From positions 1-64,000 of the forward strand of contig JAFEDS010000017.1 of the NCBI GenBank assembly GCA_018241505.1: a DNA stretch of 64,000 nucleotides. The letters run 5' to 3'. This DNA comes from Pseudomonadota bacterium. GTDB lineage: Bacteria; Pseudomonadota; Gammaproteobacteria; Steroidobacterales; Steroidobacteraceae. Below the pieces are notes generated by a model. The model saw nothing but the letters and a program-made list of their open reading frames with translations. It was not told where the DNA came from and did not search any database. Positions 26,879 through 38,011 of the stretch are shown here, piece by piece. The position numbers and the translations under genes were made by a program. How positions within the stretch are numbered: the stretch's first letter is position 1; each line of letters opens with the position of its first letter.

Positions 26879-27838
26879 CTAGGACGCCGCCTTCTCCACG
26901 ACGGCCTTCCGCAACTCGCGCGGCAACGCGAAAAACACCTTCTCTTCGCGCCCCACCACTTCCTGAGGCACTTCCGCACCCCAGCTTCCCAGGCGTTCCA
27001 CAACCTGTTGCACCAGCAGCTCCGGAGCAGACGCGCCGGCGGTGACACCAACGGCCGCCTTGCCTTCAAACCACTCGCGCTTCATGTCATCCGGGCCATC
27101 CACCAGGTATCCGTTGACACCGGCGCGGTCCGCGAGCTCACGCAGGCGATTTGAGTTGGAGCTGGTGCGCGAGCCCACCACCACAATCACGTCGCACTTC
27201 TCCAGGAGCTTCTTCACCGCATCCTGGCGATTCTGCGTGGCATAGCAGATGTCTTCCTTGCGAGGTGTGGCCAGCACCGGAAACTTGCGCCGCAGGGCCG
27301 CAACGATCGCGCTCGTATCATCCATCGACAACGTCGTCTGCGTCACAAACGCGAGATTGGTTGGATCGCGCGCCTCGAATTGCTCCACGTCCTCCACACT
27401 CTGGATGAGATGAATTTTGCCGCCGTGGGATGCGTCGAATCGGCCCATGGTGCCTTCGATCTCGGGATGACCGGCGTGGCCGATCAGGATGACATCGCGG
27501 CCTTCGCGGGCGTAACGCTGCACTTCCATGTGAACTTTCGTCACCAGCGGGCACGTTGCATCAAACACGGTGAGGCCGCGCGTCTTCGCTTCCGCCTCGA
27601 CCGCGCTCGATACGCCGTGTGCGGAAAAGATAACCGTGGCACCGGCGGGCACCTCCTGCAGCTCCTCGACGAACACAGCGCCGAGCCCCCGCAACCGGTC
27701 CACCACGTGAGTGTTGTGCACGACTTCGTGACGAACATAGATCGGCCGTCCAAACAGCTCGATGGCGCGCTCGACGATATCGATCGCGCGATCCACTCCC
27801 GCACAGAATCCACGTGGGTTGGCCAAAAGAACTTTCAT
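26879..27838 (-). CDS. ispH: 4-hydroxy-3-methylbut-2-enyl diphosphate reductase
   Basis: Last enzyme of the MEP isoprenoid pathway; an Fe-S protein that reduces HMBPP to IPP and DMAPP. All three cluster cysteines are visible: [13 protein letters not shown] (Cys12), [14 protein letters not shown] and [14 protein letters not shown]. Other motifs are [41 protein letters not shown] and TAGASAPE. 319 aa is normal. Its ATG (27838) overlaps the lspA stop by 4 bp. The usual fkpB gene between lspA and ispH is absent. Confidence 0.97.
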   Translation of the reverse strand: MKVLLANPRGFCAGVDRAIDIVERAIELFGRPIYVRHEVVHNTHVVDRLRGLGAVFVEELQEVPAGATVIFSAHGVSSAVEAEAKTRGLTVFDATCPLVTKVHMEVQRYAREGRDVILIGHAGHPEIEGTMGRFDASHGGKIHLIQSVEDVEQFEARDPTNLAFVTQTTLSMDDTSAIVAALRRKFPVLATPRKEDICYATQNRQDAVKKLLEKCDVIVVVGSRTSSNSNRLRELADRAGVNGYLVDGPDDMKREWFEGKAAVGVTAGASAPELLVQQVVERLGSWGAEVPQEVVGREEKVFFALPRELRKAVVEKAAS

Positions 27839-28365
27839 ACACTCGCCCTCTTTGCGCCGCGGCTCTCCCGCCAGGCGTCGAACAGCAGAAACACGGCCCC
27901 GACAGTAATGGCCGAATCCGCCACATTGAATGCCGGGAAATAATGATTATCCCAGTGACACAGAATGAAATCGACCACGTGGCCGATTCGCAGCCGGTCG
28001 ATCACATTGCCAATGGCCCCGGCCAGGATCAGTGACAGTGCGCAGGACAGCAGCCACTGGGCGCGCCCGTTCAGGCGCTTCAGCCAGACCACGAGCCCAA
28101 TACCCACGACCACGGCCAGGCCCGAGAACAACCACCGCTGCCACCCGTTCTGGTCATCCAGGAAGCTGAAGGCCGCGCCCTTGTTGTACCAGAGCGTGAT
28201 ATCCAGCACGGGCAGAACGTGCAGGCGCTCGTACTCGGCGAAGTGGTGGACGATCCAGAGCTTTGAGGCCTGATCGATACCGATCATGAGCAGCGACAGC
28301 GGGAGCCAGATCCAGCCGCTTCGGCCCGCGCCCGCGCCAAAATCAGCGTCCCGGGTGTCGCTCAT
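27835..28365 (-). CDS. lspA: Lipoprotein signal peptidase (signal peptidase II)
   Basis: 176-aa inner-membrane aspartic protease that cleaves prolipoprotein signal peptides after lipid attachment. Four membrane helices are apparent. Conserved blocks: [42 protein letters not shown] (first catalytic Asp) and [14 protein letters not shown] (second). The ATG at 28365 overlaps the ileS stop by 4 bp; the operon is ribF-ileS-lspA-ispH. The window encodes its own likely substrates, such as the Ycf48-like and double-thioredoxin lipoproteins. Confidence 0.96.
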   Translation of the reverse strand: MSDTRDADFGAGAGRSGWIWLPLSLLMIGIDQASKLWIVHHFAEYERLHVLPVLDITLWYNKGAAFSFLDDQNGWQRWLFSGLAVVVGIGLVVWLKRLNGRAQWLLSCALSLILAGAIGNVIDRLRIGHVVDFILCHWDNHYFPAFNVADSAITVGAVFLLFDAWRESRGAKRASV

Positions 28366-31214
28366 GCGAACTGCCGGACTTCACCCGGCCCGTCGACGTT
28401 CGTAACACACCGACCACAAATTTCCGGATGCGCCGAGTTGGAGCCCACATCAGGGCGGCGCTGCCAGCAACGCACACACTTGACCGCCGATGTTGGCTTC
28501 ACCGTGAAGGATACTCGCGGCGCCTGAGCTCCATGCAACTGGCCATGAGTCGTATGCACTGTGCCTTCAGGCAACTTGTCGACCTTGTGAACCCGCACTT
28601 CGGAGGTGATCAAGAGGAAGCGCAGCTCGTTCCCGAGCGCATTGAAGCGCGCGAAATCGCCCGGCTCGCAATACACATCGACTTCAGCATCGAGCGGCGA
28701 GCCGATCGCGCCTTCGTTGCGGATCTTCTCCAGCTCACGCGTGACGTCCCCGCGCAGATGAATCAACACCGGCCAGTCGATGTTGTCCCGTGGAACTTCC
28801 GGCGTGTGGTGCCAGGTGCTCAGGAACACAGAGTCCGGCCGCTCACCCGGCAGGAACCGCCAGATCTCCTCGGCAGTGAACGACAGGATCGGGGCGAGCC
28901 AGCGCACCATGCTCTCAGCGATGTGATACACGGCGGTCTGCGCGGACTTGCGCGCCTGACCGTGCTTCGGAGTGGTGTACATCCGGTCTTTCAACACATC
29001 GAGGTACAACCCGCCCAGGTCCACGATGCAGAAATTGTGGATCTTCTGGTAGATGACATGGAACTGGAACTGCCGGTAAGCCTCCAGGATGTCGGCCTGC
29101 AGCTCGCGGGTGCGCGCCAGCGCCCAACGATCGAGCGCCACCATCTGCTCGGGCGCCACTGAATCGCGCTTCGGGTCGAAGCCATCCAGGTTGCCGAGCA
29201 GGAAGCGCACCGTGTTGCGCATGCGGCGATATGACTCGGCCATGCGCTTGAGAATTTCATCCGACACGGCGATTTCATTGGCGTAATCCGTCGCGGCCAC
29301 CCACAGGCGCAGCACATCCGCCCCCAGGCTGTCAGTCACCTTCTGCGGGGCGATGACATTCTTCAGGGACTTCGACATCTTGCGGCCCTTCTCATCCACG
29401 GTGAAACCGTGAGTGAGCACCGCCTTGTAGGGAGCGCGCTCGTAGAGAGCCTCCGACATCAGGATCGAGCTGTGGAACCAGCCGCGATGCTGATCGGAAC
29501 CCTCGAGATACAAATCAACCGGCGCCTTCACTTCGGGCCGTTGCGCTCCCACGCACTCGAACGACATGCCGGAATCGGCCCACACGTCCATGACATCGGT
29601 GACCTTGTCATAGTCGTCGGCCTCCGCATGCAACAACTCGGCCGGGTCGAGCGAGAACCACGCATCGATTCCGGCCTTGTCGACGCGCGAGGCGGCAGCC
29701 TCTATCAGCTCCTGCGTGCGCGGGTGCAAAGCGCCGGTTTGTTTGTGCACAAACAGCGGGATCGGCACACCCCACGTACGCTGGCGCGAGATGCACCAGT
29801 CAGGCCGATTTTCGATCATGCCTGTGATGCGTTGCTCGCCCCATGCCGGTGTCCACTGCACCTTCTTGATGTCACGCAGGGTATGAGCGCGAAGTTGGTT
29901 CTGCTCCATGCTGATGAACCATTGGGGTGTCGCACGGAAGATCAGCGGCGTCTTGTGACGCCAGCAATGCGGATAGCTGTGCCGATAGGACTCGTGATGC
30001 GCGAGCCGTCCACGCTCCTTCAACACGTCGATGATCGGATGGACCGCCTCTTCGACTTCGAGCCCCGCGAACAACGGCGTGTCGGGCAGGAAGCGGCCGT
30101 CGTTTCCGACCGGGTTTGCAACCGGCAGCCCGTACTTGCGACCCACAATGAAGTCATCCAGGCCATGGCCCGGCGCTGTGTGTACCGCTCCGGTACCTGC
30201 CTCGAGCGTGACATGGTCGCCGACAATGACCGGCACCTGCCGATCCTGGAAGGGGTGCTGGAGTTTCAGTCCCTCCAACCGCACCCCGGCAAATTCCGCC
30301 AGGGTTTCCTTGTGCGTCATCTGGTAGCGCTGCAGACACGCATCGAGCAGGTCGCTGGCCACGATCAGTCGATGGAGCTCGCCCTCCTTCGAGGCCTCGA
30401 CGAGAACGTAACGCAGCTCAGGCCCCAGGGCGACCGCCTGGTTGGCCGGAAGCGTCCAGGGCGTCGTGGTCCAGATGACCAGCTCGGCGGGTGAGCTGCC
30501 CAACTTACCGGCGCTCAAATCAACCCGCTTCTCCAGGTCGACGTTGTCAAAAACCCGGAAATAGACGTCGATGGCCTGAGAGGTGTGCTCTTCGTACTCC
30601 ACTTCCGCTTCGGCCAGCGCCGAACGGCACTTGAGACACCAGTGCACGGGCTTCACGCCCTTATAAAGGTGTCCGTTGGCGATGATCTTGCCGAAGGCCC
30701 GCAATTGTTGGCCTTCGTAGTGCGGATCCATGGTCCGGTAGGGATTGTCCCAGTCACCCAACACACCCAGCCGCTTGAAATCCTTGCGCTGCAGCTCGAT
30801 CTGCTCCTGCGCGTACGCGCGGCAGGCGCTGCGGAACGCGCTCGCATCGAGCTTGCCGCCCGGGCGGCCGTGTTTTTTTTCAACCTGCAGCTCAATCGGC
30901 AGGCCGTGACAGTCCCAACCCGGGATGTAGGGAGAATCGAAGCCGTCGAGCGAGCGCGACTTGACGATGATGTCCTTCAGGACCTTGTTGACCGCATGGC
31001 CGATATGAATTTCGCCGTTGGCGTAGGGCGGGCCATCGTGCAGGACGAAACGCGGACGGCCGCGCGCCATCTCACGCTGTTTCGCGTAAACACGCTGGTC
31101 GTCCCATGCCTTGACTTGCGCGGGTTCGCGCTGCGCCAGGTTGGCCTTCATGGGAAAGTCCGTCTGGGGCAGGTTGATAGTCGATTTGTAGCGGTTCTCT
31201 GTGTCGTCAGCCAT
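28362..31214 (-). CDS. ileS: Isoleucyl-tRNA synthetase
   Basis: 950-aa class I synthetase charging tRNA-Ile. The HIGH motif is in [15 protein letters not shown] (near 62-72), the CP1 editing domain spans about 190-400, and KMSKS is in [12 protein letters not shown] (near 609). Anticodon-binding helices follow, and the C-terminus carries the zinc fingers KCVRCWQRR and HPEICGRCV typical of the E. coli-type enzyme. Upstream, two perfect hairpins separate it from ribF. Length is close to the E. coli protein (938 aa). Confidence 0.97.
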   Translation of the reverse strand: MADDTENRYKSTINLPQTDFPMKANLAQREPAQVKAWDDQRVYAKQREMARGRPRFVLHDGPPYANGEIHIGHAVNKVLKDIIVKSRSLDGFDSPYIPGWDCHGLPIELQVEKKHGRPGGKLDASAFRSACRAYAQEQIELQRKDFKRLGVLGDWDNPYRTMDPHYEGQQLRAFGKIIANGHLYKGVKPVHWCLKCRSALAEAEVEYEEHTSQAIDVYFRVFDNVDLEKRVDLSAGKLGSSPAELVIWTTTPWTLPANQAVALGPELRYVLVEASKEGELHRLIVASDLLDACLQRYQMTHKETLAEFAGVRLEGLKLQHPFQDRQVPVIVGDHVTLEAGTGAVHTAPGHGLDDFIVGRKYGLPVANPVGNDGRFLPDTPLFAGLEVEEAVHPIIDVLKERGRLAHHESYRHSYPHCWRHKTPLIFRATPQWFISMEQNQLRAHTLRDIKKVQWTPAWGEQRITGMIENRPDWCISRQRTWGVPIPLFVHKQTGALHPRTQELIEAAASRVDKAGIDAWFSLDPAELLHAEADDYDKVTDVMDVWADSGMSFECVGAQRPEVKAPVDLYLEGSDQHRGWFHSSILMSEALYERAPYKAVLTHGFTVDEKGRKMSKSLKNVIAPQKVTDSLGADVLRLWVAATDYANEIAVSDEILKRMAESYRRMRNTVRFLLGNLDGFDPKRDSVAPEQMVALDRWALARTRELQADILEAYRQFQFHVIYQKIHNFCIVDLGGLYLDVLKDRMYTTPKHGQARKSAQTAVYHIAESMVRWLAPILSFTAEEIWRFLPGERPDSVFLSTWHHTPEVPRDNIDWPVLIHLRGDVTRELEKIRNEGAIGSPLDAEVDVYCEPGDFARFNALGNELRFLLITSEVRVHKVDKLPEGTVHTTHGQLHGAQAPRVSFTVKPTSAVKCVRCWQRRPDVGSNSAHPEICGRCVTNVDGPGEVRQFA

Positions 31215-31250
31215 TTAGTAAATTCTCACGGCCTGCGGCCGGGGGTTCAA

Positions 31251-31295
31251 CGGGGTCGAAGCGACCCCGATCATGAGGCGGCGCGTTCCGCGCCG
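31251..31295 (-). other. Twin perfect hairpins in the ribF-ileS gap
   Basis: The 90-bp gap between ribF and ileS contains CGGGGTCG-AAG-CGACCCCG (31251-31269) and CGGCGCG-TTC-CGCGCCG (31279-31295), with stems of 8 and 7 bp and 3-nt loops. A further GGCC repeat lies at 31230-31240. There is no T-run after them on the minus strand. They could stabilise or process the ileS message or attenuate read-through from ribF. Confidence 0.5.
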
Positions 31296-31304
31296 TCGAG
31301 AATG

Positions 31305-32231
31305 TCACGCGTCTAAAATCCGGCGCGCATCTTGAGCATCTCTATCCATTTGAACAACCAGCGCATCGAGGCTTGCAAAGTGCACCTCGTCGCGCAGCTT
31401 CGATACGAACTCCACTTCGATTTCACGCCCATACAGGTTGCCCGTAAAATCGAACACATGTGCTTCCAGCAACATCTCGCCACCTCCATCAATGGTGGGG
31501 CGCGTCCCCAGGCTTGCAACGCCAGGCAGGGGCTCAGCGGCAACGCCATGCACACGAATGGCGAAAATACCCGCCACCGGTACGCGCCTGCGGCCCGTCC
31601 GCAGGTTCGCGGTCGGGAAGCCCAACTTGCGGCCGAGTTGATTGCCCTGGACTACCCGCCCAGTCATTGAATACGGGCGCCCCAACCAGGCGGTCGCCAG
31701 GGCAAAGTCGCTTCGCGACAAAGCCTCACGTATGCCACTACTACTGATGCGCGCACCGCCGAGCAGGATCGGCTCGACGACATCGACCGCGAATCCAAGC
31801 GCCGCTCCGTGTGCCGCCAAACTATCAGCAGTTGCCTCGCCATTGCGTCCGAATCGGAAGTCGTGGCCGACAACAATCTGGTGCGCGTGCAGTTGCTGCG
31901 CCAGCAGCGTCGCGAAATCCTTCCCTGACAGGTTACGCAACCGCTCGTCGAAACGCAGCACACACATATAGTCGACGCCGCAGTCGCCCAGGATGTGCCA
32001 GCGTTCGCGCCAGGACGTCAGTCGCGCGGGCGGACTGTCGGGCTTCAAATACTCGCGCGGCATGGGCTCAAAGGTGAGGACCATGGCCGGACGGGACTCC
32101 CGCGCCGCGTGTTCACATAAGCGCTTCAGCAGGGCCTGATGCCCGAGATGAATCCCGTCGAAAGTACCTATCGTCACGACGCAGCCCCAATGGCGGTCGC
32201 GCAGGTTCGAGGGACCGCGAATGAGCTCCAT
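31305..32231 (-). CDS. ribF: Bifunctional riboflavin kinase/FAD synthetase
   Basis: 308-aa enzyme that phosphorylates riboflavin to FMN and adenylates FMN to FAD. The N-terminal adenylyltransferase domain shows VVTIGTFDGIHLGHQALLKR (near 19-38) and VVGHDFRFGRNGEA. The C-terminal kinase domain shows GRPYSMTGRVVQGNQLGRKL, GFPTANL, and HVFDFTGNLYGREIEVEFV. It heads the ribF-ileS-lspA-ispH operon. In many gammaproteobacteria murJ lies between rpsT and ribF; here there is only a short promoter region. Confidence 0.96.
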   Translation of the reverse strand: MELIRGPSNLRDRHWGCVVTIGTFDGIHLGHQALLKRLCEHAARESRPAMVLTFEPMPREYLKPDSPPARLTSWRERWHILGDCGVDYMCVLRFDERLRNLSGKDFATLLAQQLHAHQIVVGHDFRFGRNGEATADSLAAHGAALGFAVDVVEPILLGGARISSSGIREALSRSDFALATAWLGRPYSMTGRVVQGNQLGRKLGFPTANLRTGRRRVPVAGIFAIRVHGVAAEPLPGVASLGTRPTIDGGGEMLLEAHVFDFTGNLYGREIEVEFVSKLRDEVHFASLDALVVQMDRDAQDARRILDA

Positions 32232-32353
32232 AGTGGCTTAAGTCATTGACGGTAAAGCGCCAAAGTATACCGCGTTGACAAGCGCAGGTCGTATCAGCAG
32301 ACTACCGCCCCCCGCGATGTCCGGGGATCGTTTCCATTCCAGACGGAGATTTC
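32232..32353. promoter_or_regulatory. Divergent promoter region of ribF and rpsT
   Basis: 122 bp. On the minus strand a TATACT -10 (32269-32264) lies about 33 bp before the ribF ATG, without a clear -35. On the plus strand a perfect TTGACA (32275-32280) can serve as the rpsT -35, though the -10 at 17 bp spacing is weak. A GATGTCCGGGGATCG stretch precedes the rpsT GTG. Box assignments are by eye. Confidence 0.4.
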
Positions 32354-32617
32354 GTGGCCAATACCAAGTCCGCCGAGAAGGCTGCTCGCCAGGCTGAAAA
32401 GCATCGCGCCCGTAACATTGCACTGCGCTCACGCATGCGCACTGCAGTCCGCAGCGTTACGGCAGCCATTTCCGGTGGAAGCAAGGAAACGGCCACGGCC
32501 TCCTATAAGGCAGCGGTTCCGGTTATTGACACTCTGGTGAACAAGCAGATCATCCACCGCAACAAGGCGGCGCGACACAAGAGCAGACTGGCTGCTCGTA
32601 TCCGCGCCATGCAGTGA
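32354..32617 (+). CDS. rpsT: 30S ribosomal protein S20
   Basis: 87-aa primary 16S rRNA-binding protein of the small subunit. The sequence ANTKSAEKAARQAEKHRARN, SRMRTAVRSV, VNKQIIHRNKAARHKSRLA is diagnostic. The start is GTG 32354, preceded by GACGGAG. A rare start codon is also seen in E. coli rpsT (UUG), where it takes part in autoregulation. It stands alone, facing obgE. Confidence 0.97.
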   Translation: MANTKSAEKAARQAEKHRARNIALRSRMRTAVRSVTAAISGGSKETATASYKAAVPVIDTLVNKQIIHRNKAARHKSRLAARIRAMQ

Positions 32618-32691
32618 GGCCGCGATGAACGCCATCGTCAAGGACGGCAGGATTGCCGTCAAAAATGCAGTTCCCGACGTCCCCCGCGGCT

Positions 32692-34136
<1,445 letters not shown>

Positions 34137-34180
34137 GAGTAATCAATCCTACGAAAGCTTGAATAAGAGCCGGCGACGCT

Positions 34181-34495
34181 TCAGCCCGCGCTGATGTCCA
34201 TGACCCTCACTTCAGTGAAAGGCTGCCGGTGGTTCCCCTGGCGCAGGTAGTGCTTGCGGCGGCGGAACTTGACGATACTGACCTTGGCGCCCTTGCCGTG
34301 GCGGACCACGGTTGCGACGACCTTGCCACCCTTCAGGAGGGGCTTGCCGAGCTTCACTTCGGCGCCCTCGCCTACGAGCAACACCTCACCGAATTCCACG
34401 GTGGCGCCCGGCTCGGCGTCGAGCTTCTCTACTCGGAGAAGGCCGTCCTTGGAGACACGATACTGCTTTCCGCCGGTGGCGATGACTGCGTACAT
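34181..34495 (-). CDS. rplU: 50S ribosomal protein L21
   Basis: 104-aa protein of the large subunit. [18 protein letters not shown] at the start, then [29 protein letters not shown] and [17 protein letters not shown] are family signatures. The ATG at 34495 heads the rplU-rpmA operon. The 205-bp gap to ispB (34496-34700) must contain divergent promoters, as rplU/ispB is a conserved divergent pair. Confidence 0.97.
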   Translation of the reverse strand: MYAVIATGGKQYRVSKDGLLRVEKLDAEPGATVEFGEVLLVGEGAEVKLGKPLLKGGKVVATVVRHGKGAKVSIVKFRRRKHYLRQGNHRQPFTEVRVMDISAG

Positions 34496-34700
34496 AGTGA
34501 TTTGGGGACTGGAATGGGGTCTAAAGAAGGCCGCGCATTCTACTGGCGCAGTCCCCGCTGGTCAAACGCCCGTTTCCCCAGCTTACACCAGCACTTAGCT
34601 GCGCACTCTTGGCACCTTCGCCATTCTCCCCAGCCCCTGCGTCGGCTAGGATGTGGGGCTCATCATGAATGCCGCCCGTGACACTCTGTTCCCAGGAACA

Positions 34701-35669
34701 ATGACCCTCGAAGAAATCCGGGCGCTGGTCCGATCGGACCTCGAAGGCGTAAACCGCGTCATCCGTGCCCGGCTCAAGAGCGCCGTTCCCCTGGTCGACC
34801 AGGTCGCAGACCACATCATTGCCGGTGGCGGTAAGCGCCTGAGACCCCTGCTGGTGGTCCTGGCGGGCCGGGCGTGCGGGAACGATGGGCACGCCGTGGT
34901 GGAAGCGGCTGCGTTCATTGAGTTCATTCATACCGCAACGCTTTTGCACGATGACGTCGTGGACGGTTCGTCCATGCGGCGTGGACGTGACACCGCCAAC
35001 GAGGTGTTTGGCAACCAGGCAAGTGTTCTCGTCGGCGACTTCGTCTACTCGCGTGCGTTCCAGATGATGGCCGCCCTCACAAATCAGCGCGTGATGGAAA
35101 TCATGGCTGAGGCGACCAATGTGATTGCTGAAGGCGAAGTGCTGCAGCTCATGAATGCACACGACCCTGACACCACCGAACAGCGCTACCTCGAGGTCAT
35201 TCACCGCAAGACCGCCAAGTTGTTTCAGGCGGGTGCGGAAGTGGCCGCGGTGTTGGCTGGGGGTCCTAACAATGTCGTCCAGGCATTGGCCGCCTACGGT
35301 AAACACGTGGGGACTGCGTACCAGTTGATGGACGATGTGCTCGACTATCGCTCCAACCCGGCCGAGCGCGGCAAGAATCTCGGCGATGACCTCGCGGAAG
35401 GCAAGCCCACGCTGCCGCTGATTCACGCATTGCGACATGGTGACGAAGCGCAGAAGGCCGCCATTCGTTTGGCCATTGAGAATGGCGGCCTGGCTCAGTT
35501 GGAACCCATTGTGGCGGCGATTGAGTCCACAGGTGGACTCGAGTACGCCGCGCGTCTCGCCCAGAGCGAGTCGGAACGCGCACTGAAGGCGTTGGATGCG
35601 TTGCCCGATACGCCCTACAGGACGGGGTTGGCGGCGTTGGCGCGGTTTGCGGTCGCGCACACCACCTGA
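34701..35669 (+). CDS. ispB: Polyprenyl (octaprenyl) diphosphate synthase
   Basis: 322-aa trans-prenyltransferase that makes the ubiquinone side chain. The first Asp-rich motif is TATLLHDDVVDGSSMRRG, the second is YQLMDDVLDYRSN, with GGGKRLRPLL at the substrate-binding N-terminus and GKNLGDDLAEGKPTLPLI near the end. ATG 34701 follows CCAGGAAC and gives E. coli IspB length (323 aa). ATG 34665 would add 12 residues. Chain length is not readable from sequence, so octaprenyl is by analogy. Confidence 0.93.
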   Translation: MTLEEIRALVRSDLEGVNRVIRARLKSAVPLVDQVADHIIAGGGKRLRPLLVVLAGRACGNDGHAVVEAAAFIEFIHTATLLHDDVVDGSSMRRGRDTANEVFGNQASVLVGDFVYSRAFQMMAALTNQRVMEIMAEATNVIAEGEVLQLMNAHDPDTTEQRYLEVIHRKTAKLFQAGAEVAAVLAGGPNNVVQALAAYGKHVGTAYQLMDDVLDYRSNPAERGKNLGDDLAEGKPTLPLIHALRHGDEAQKAAIRLAIENGGLAQLEPIVAAIESTGGLEYAARLAQSESERALKALDALPDTPYRTGLAALARFAVAHTT

Positions 35670-35670
35670 G

Positions 35671-35811
35671 CGACCCTACCTGACTGCTACAACGTCCTTG
35701 CAGTTGAGTTACCAGGACACGCCCGCTGGCACCCTGTTTACTGAACTGACATACCGGCCTCGAACTGTTGGGATCGCGGCCAACTACTGGTTCACGCAGC
35801 GGCGCTTCTGA
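35671..35811 (+). pseudogene. Remnant of an outer-membrane beta-barrel protein C-terminus
   Basis: After the ispB stop, a frame without its own start reads SLQLSYQDTPAGTLFTELTY, then RPRTVGIAANYWFTQRRF and stop. Alternating hydrophobic/polar residues and a terminal Phe are typical of the last strands of outer-membrane barrels, including the BAM recognition signal. Only about 46 codons remain. The last 20 bp overlap the end of the glutathione transferase on the other strand. I read it as the 3' stub of a deleted gene; the parent family is not identified. Confidence 0.45.
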
Positions 35812-36433
35812 AGTCCGCGAGCTGCGCGTCCAACGCACGTTTGAAGGCAGGTCGCGAGGTGCAGCGGTCCAGATATCCGACCAGACGCGGGTCGAGCTTC
35901 GACGTGTCTGAATGGAACCGCAACACTGTCGCCATCATCAGATCGCCGGCGGTGAAGCGGTCGCCATCCAGGAACGCCTTGTTGCCAATCCTCTTGGCCA
36001 GCGCATTGAGCTTCTTGTTCATGAATTCGATGGCGCTCGGCAGGCGCAGTCGGGCCCACTCCTCCTTCGGATAGATGTTGTTGATAACAAAGACATTCCA
36101 AACCGAGGGCTCCACGGAGTTGAGCGCCGCAACCAGCCACTGGACCGCGTTGGCGCGAGCGGTGGGTTCCGTTGGCAGAAGCACCTCCGAGCGCTCTGCG
36201 ATATGCAGAACAATGGCGCCCGACTCAAACAGTACGAGGCCGTTTTCCTCGAAAATGGGTACTTGCCCAAACGGCTGCAACGCCCGGTATTCGGGCTCGT
36301 CCTGGTCGCCTTGCGCGAGCAGTCGGACCTTGTAAGGAAGCCGGGCTTCCTCGAGCGCCCAACGCACGCGCAAATCGCGAACCAGGCCCTTGGCGATATC
36401 CGGGACGTGGCTGAAGGCAGAGACGGTAATCAT
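35792..36433 (-). CDS. Glutathione S-transferase family protein
   Basis: 213-aa cytosolic GST. The N-terminal thioredoxin-like domain contains RVRWALEEARLPYKVRLL, the cis-Pro loop PFGQVPIFEENG, and LFESGAIVLHIAE (glutathione gamma-glutamyl binding). The helical C-terminal domain includes FLDGDRFTAGDLMMATVLR with the N-capping Asp. ATG 36433 (MITVSAF) sits 8 nt after GGGAG; an ATG two codons upstream is less well spaced. It lies 101 bp after gabD on the same strand. Substrate unknown; role in detoxification inferred. Confidence 0.88.
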   Translation of the reverse strand: MITVSAFSHVPDIAKGLVRDLRVRWALEEARLPYKVRLLAQGDQDEPEYRALQPFGQVPIFEENGLVLFESGAIVLHIAERSEVLLPTEPTARANAVQWLVAALNSVEPSVWNVFVINNIYPKEEWARLRLPSAIEFMNKKLNALAKRIGNKAFLDGDRFTAGDLMMATVLRFHSDTSKLDPRLVGYLDRCTSRPAFKRALDAQLADFRSAAA

Positions 36434-36534
36434 CGGCATTACTCCCAATCGTTGATTGACGTGGGAACCATTTGATACCGGGCGACTGAGGCAATGAGAG
36501 TAACAATAATGACGGGATATTCAGGGGTCCCGTC

Positions 36535-38004
36535 TCACAGGAGGCCTCCCATGCACAGATATTTGACCTCAGTGTAGTCCAGGATGCCGTATTTCGAGCC
36601 TTCGCGGCCGAAGCCGGATTCCTTGATACCGCCGAAAGGGGCCACCTCGTTCGAGATCAATCCGGTATTGAGCCCAACGATGCCGTATTCCAGTGCCTCC
36701 GCCACCCGCCAGGAGCGGGCGAGATCGCGAGTATAGAAATAGGACGCCAGCCCGAATTCAGTGTCATTGGCCATCCGCACCGCGTCCGCTTCGGTCGAAA
36801 ATCGAAACAGCGGCGCCACCGGCCCGAAGGTTTCCTCGCGTGCCACGAGCATGTCGCTGGTAACACCGGTGAGGACGGTCGGCTCATAGAAGGTTCCACC
36901 CAGGCTATGGCGTTTGCCGCCAATGGCAACACGGGCTCCCTTCTCCACGGCGTCTGCAACATGCTGCTCGACCTTGGCGAGCGCTTTGGCGTCAATGAGC
37001 GGACCCTGATCGGTGACTGCCTTCAGTCCATCCCCTACACGCAACTTGGCAACGGCCGCTATGAGCTTGTCGGTGAAGGCTTCGTAAACGGAGCTCTGTA
37101 CGAGCAACCGATTGGCGCAGACACAAGTTTGGCCCGTGTTTCGATATTTGCTGGTGATGGCGCCCGCGACCGCAGCGTCCAAATCAGCGTCATCAAACAC
37201 TATGAACGGTGCATTGCCCCCCAACTCGAGCGACAGTTTCTTCAGTGTCCCGGCGGACTGCGCCATCAACTTTTTGCCGATGCCGGTAGAGCCGGTGAAC
37301 GTGATCTTGCGCACAGTGGGGTTGGAGGTCATTTCGCCACCAATCGCGGCGGAGTCGCGTCCCGTGACCATATTCAACACACCCGCGGGAATACCAGCGC
37401 GGCGACCCAGCTCGGCCATTGCCAGTGCCGAAAAAGGCGTCAACTGCGAGGGTCTGCATACGAATGTGCAGCCGGCAGCGAGAGCGGGGCCGGCCTTGCG
37501 GGTGATCATCGCTGCCGGAAAATTCCACGGTGTCACTGCGGCAACCACACCGATAGGCTGACGTAACACCAGCAACCGTTTGTCAGACTGAGGTGTTGGA
37601 ATGACGTCGCCGTACAAACGCTTACCTTCTTCCGCAAACCAGTCTATGAAGGAGGCAGCATAGGCAATCTCACCCTTCGACTCCGCCAGCGGTTTTCCCT
37701 GCTCGGCCGTCATGAGGGTGGCCAAGTCGTCCTGATTGGCCATCATCAGATCGGCCCACTTCCTCAGAATGACGCCTCGATCCTTCGCCGTCCTGGCAGA
37801 CCAGGACGGGAAGGCAGCTCGAGCGGCCTCGATGGCGCGCCGGGTTTCATTGACACCCATATCCGGCACCGCGCCCAGCTTTTCGCGGGTTGCCGGGTTG
37901 TACACATCATGGGTTGCGTAATCAGCCGCATCCATCCATTCGCCCTGAATGAATGCCTGGGAACGCAGCAGGGTAGGATCTTTCAATGGCAGTGGACGGC
38001 TCAT
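36535..38004 (-). CDS. gabD: Succinate-semialdehyde dehydrogenase [NAD(P)+]
   Basis: 489-aa aldehyde dehydrogenase. It opens SRPLPLKDPTLLRSQAFIQG as GabD does. TGSTGIGKKLMAQSAGTLKK is the cofactor loop, LELGGNAPFIVFDDADLD carries the general-base Glu, and NTGQTCVCANRLLVQ the nucleophilic Cys (first Cys, near 293). The pair of Cys two residues apart is the redox-switch arrangement known from E. coli GabD. No GABA transaminase (gabT) is adjacent. Preceded by the AhpD-like gene with a 7-bp gap, so likely one transcript. Confidence 0.93.
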   Translation of the reverse strand: MSRPLPLKDPTLLRSQAFIQGEWMDAADYATHDVYNPATREKLGAVPDMGVNETRRAIEAARAAFPSWSARTAKDRGVILRKWADLMMANQDDLATLMTAEQGKPLAESKGEIAYAASFIDWFAEEGKRLYGDVIPTPQSDKRLLVLRQPIGVVAAVTPWNFPAAMITRKAGPALAAGCTFVCRPSQLTPFSALAMAELGRRAGIPAGVLNMVTGRDSAAIGGEMTSNPTVRKITFTGSTGIGKKLMAQSAGTLKKLSLELGGNAPFIVFDDADLDAAVAGAITSKYRNTGQTCVCANRLLVQSSVYEAFTDKLIAAVAKLRVGDGLKAVTDQGPLIDAKALAKVEQHVADAVEKGARVAIGGKRHSLGGTFYEPTVLTGVTSDMLVAREETFGPVAPLFRFSTEADAVRMANDTEFGLASYFYTRDLARSWRVAEALEYGIVGLNTGLISNEVAPFGGIKESGFGREGSKYGILDYTEVKYLCMGGLL

Positions 38005-38011
38005 TGTGGCT

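Noticed and set aside
29409-30494. 361-codon plus-strand frame opposite ileS
   Set aside because: Antisense to conserved ileS sequence; no motif, and its bounds are set only by codon bias on the other strand.
32643-32660. Hairpin GACGGCA-GGAT-TGCCGTC after rpsT as a terminator
   Set aside because: It is followed by AAAAA rather than T on the plus strand and has no T-run on the correct side for obgE.
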